In this document: one piece after another, positions 63,282 to 64,000 of the stretch | Layout of the letters: each line of letters starts with the position of its first letter | Numbering within the stretch: position 1 is the stretch's first letter | Origin: Azolla caroliniana | Lineage: Eukaryota > Polypodiophyta | Direction: 5' to 3' | DNA: 64,000 bases | Assembly (NCBI GenBank): GCA_043228905.1 | Contig: JBHGNT010000001.1 | Span: 34,038,001 to 34,102,000 of the forward strand | Notes under the pieces: generated by a model | Databases searched by the model: none | Told to the model about the DNA's origin: nothing | Seen by the model: the letters and a program-made list of their open reading frames with translations, nothing else | Position numbers and translations under genes: made by a program

Positions 63282-63414
63282 GCATGTCAATGAATGCATA
63301 TATATTCATATACATACACATACAATATATTCTAACCTTGCCTTGCTGAGATGCGAATTCAATAGCTGGAGGGCAGGGCAATGGGCGCTTGTAAAGGCCA
63401 GGTACTGCCCCCAT
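57102..63414 (-). CDS. PCS: Phytochelatin synthase (glutathione gamma-glutamylcysteinyltransferase)
   Basis: PCS is a cytosolic papain-fold enzyme that makes (gamma-Glu-Cys)n-Gly from glutathione in response to cadmium and other metals. Eight exons join in frame to 484 residues, close to 485 for Arabidopsis PCS1: 63337-63414, 62921-63077, 61840-62078, 59378-59541, 58809-58860, 58278-58508, 57264-57725 and 57102-57173. The catalytic triad is present: Cys57 ([12 protein letters not shown]), His163 ([13 protein letters not shown]) and Asp181 ([17 protein letters not shown]). [20 protein letters not shown] is also typical. The acceptor of exon 7 was set at TACCAG|AATGAA because it gives the expected [20 protein letters not shown] alignment; the open frame reaches further upstream, but only in the wrong phase. 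The C-terminal half has few Cys beside ACCQGAAIF, unlike Cys-pair-rich relatives. Introns 2 and 3 are large and carry repeats. Confidence 0.95.
59971..60780 (+). pseudogene. Unidentified coding-like segment within PCS intron 3, opposite strand
   Basis: This plus-strand stretch is less AT-rich than the surrounding intron and stays open in overlapping frames. 59971-60309 encodes 112 residues (including [20 protein letters not shown] and [20 protein letters not shown]). A +2 frame continues with [20 protein letters not shown], then another frame with [20 protein letters not shown], and 60543-60779 with [20 protein letters not shown]. The shifts and stops suggest a decayed protein-coding copy, either a transposon or a captured gene. 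I do not recognise any domain in it. Confidence 0.35.
62126..62720. repeat. 296-bp tandem duplication in PCS intron 2
   Basis: tttaatcaatgcatatatct occurs at 62126 and 62422. Two head-to-tail copies of about 296 bases are almost identical; I noticed one substitution (catttcc/catttca). The unit includes tattctaagtatttgacat phrases related to the dispersed repeat at 24690-25030. Confidence 0.95.
63110..63340. repeat. Compound (CATA)n/(CA)n microsatellite in PCS intron 1
   Basis: Most of PCS intron 1 is acat, acac and (ATAC)n sequence, including a clean (CATA)n run at about 63249-63280. Long ORFs on both strands here are repeat artefacts. Confidence 0.93.
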
Positions 63415-64000
63415 TGGTCGAATCCTGATATAGCAGAGTTCGCGTCTGTCTGTCTGTCTGTCTGTATCTCTCTCTCTCTCTCTCTCTCTGTCTGTCTACC
63501 TGGATCGTGGAAAGAGGCTTAATTTGTACGGTTTTGGATGAGCCGACCAACGACGAGAGTCTACCCCTCCTCTGCTCTCCATTTCATATTGTCTTAATTC
63601 TTTGATACCAATCTATGTGAACCGACACATCGGGCGGATGCCCCTCTGCGAAGAGCATTGACTTTGACTTTCCGTCGCGATCCCCCTTTGCATAAACCAA
63701 TGCCTCTTCATACCTTGTACAGTGTTGACTTTTCGTTCCCATCCTCGGTCTCCACATGCTTCACACGGACCCAATCCTTCAGTGCCATCTCTCTTGCGAA
63801 CACAATCACGCACGATGCTTGCAATCCCATGTTTGTGTGACTTGCTTGATATTTGCCCATCTTGGCAAACCCTTGGTATCATTAATTAGTTATGCTTCCG
63901 ATTTGTCTTGTGGATTGTAACAATTTACTTGTTTTGGCGGGTCTCTTGGTGATTGGTTTGTCGGGAAAAACTCGTATCCATAGTTTACCATCACAACGAG
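63415..64000. promoter_or_regulatory. Upstream region of PCS
   Basis: This is the probable 5' leader and promoter of the minus-strand PCS gene. It has (TCTG)n and (CT)n tracts at 63447-63490, some 35-75 bases upstream of the start codon. From 63600 to the window end I see no gene I can support. ORFs at 63613-63882 lack any recognisable domain. Confidence 0.45.

Noticed and set aside
63088-63522. Long overlapping ORFs on both strands (His/Tyr/Thr-rich and Cys/Val-rich peptides)
   Set aside because: They are translations of CATA/CA and CT microsatellites in PCS intron 1 and its leader, with no domain content.
63613-63882. 89-codon minus-strand ORF near the window end
   Set aside because: No recognisable domain, and an overlapping plus-strand ORF is similarly open. 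It is not supported as a gene.
1-64000. CRISPR arrays, operons, ribosome binding sites and bacterial mobile elements
   Set aside because: The window is plant nuclear DNA with spliced genes. The tandem repeats found lack the spacer structure of CRISPR arrays.

Overview
This window is nuclear DNA from a land plant. The evidence is spliceosomal GT-AG introns in nearly every gene, an AT-rich background, many (GA)n, (CT)n and (TA)n microsatellites, decayed transposons, and plant-type gene families: actin-related protein ARP7, a GTE-type bromodomain factor, phytochelatin synthase, a DUF1664 protein, a style cell-cycle inhibitor-like protein and a PNGase A-type amidase. I cannot name the species. 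Gene models were built by hand: exon ends were placed at GT-AG sites, reading frame was kept across every junction, and families were recognised from memory without a database search.

Layout, left to right. A 3' partial KANL3/TEX30-type alpha/beta hydrolase (+) runs to 743. ARP7 (-, 1372-6637) is head to head with a membrane J-domain protein (+, 7931-9810). After a gap come a GTE1-like bromodomain/NET protein (-, 12693-16870) and, past a gene-poor stretch, a small C2-domain protein (-, 20456-22186). The interval 22.2-29.4 kb is gene-poor, with tandem duplications and weak short ORFs. RPAC1, the shared subunit of RNA polymerases I and III (+, 29438-32350), is followed by a DUF1664 protein (-, 33959-39647). 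A decayed LINE (-, about 40480-41600) and the mitochondrial ribosomal protein bL32m (-, 43004-45990) come next. Then follow an SCI1-like nuclear protein (+, about 47387-50812), an intact-looking hAT-type MITE with an 8-bp target duplication (51541-52002), an intronless GC-rich PNGase A-like gene (-, 52720-54564) and phytochelatin synthase (-, 57102-63414).

The genes do not form a pathway or operon. They are a normal mix of housekeeping functions (chromatin, transcription, mitochondrial translation, heavy-metal chelation). I found no new multi-gene system. The most unusual features are non-genic: many short tandem duplications of about 60-300 bp in introns and spacers, the MITE, an opposite-strand coding-like segment inside an intron of phytochelatin synthase, and a trinucleotide repeat that encodes 18 glutamates in the bromodomain gene.
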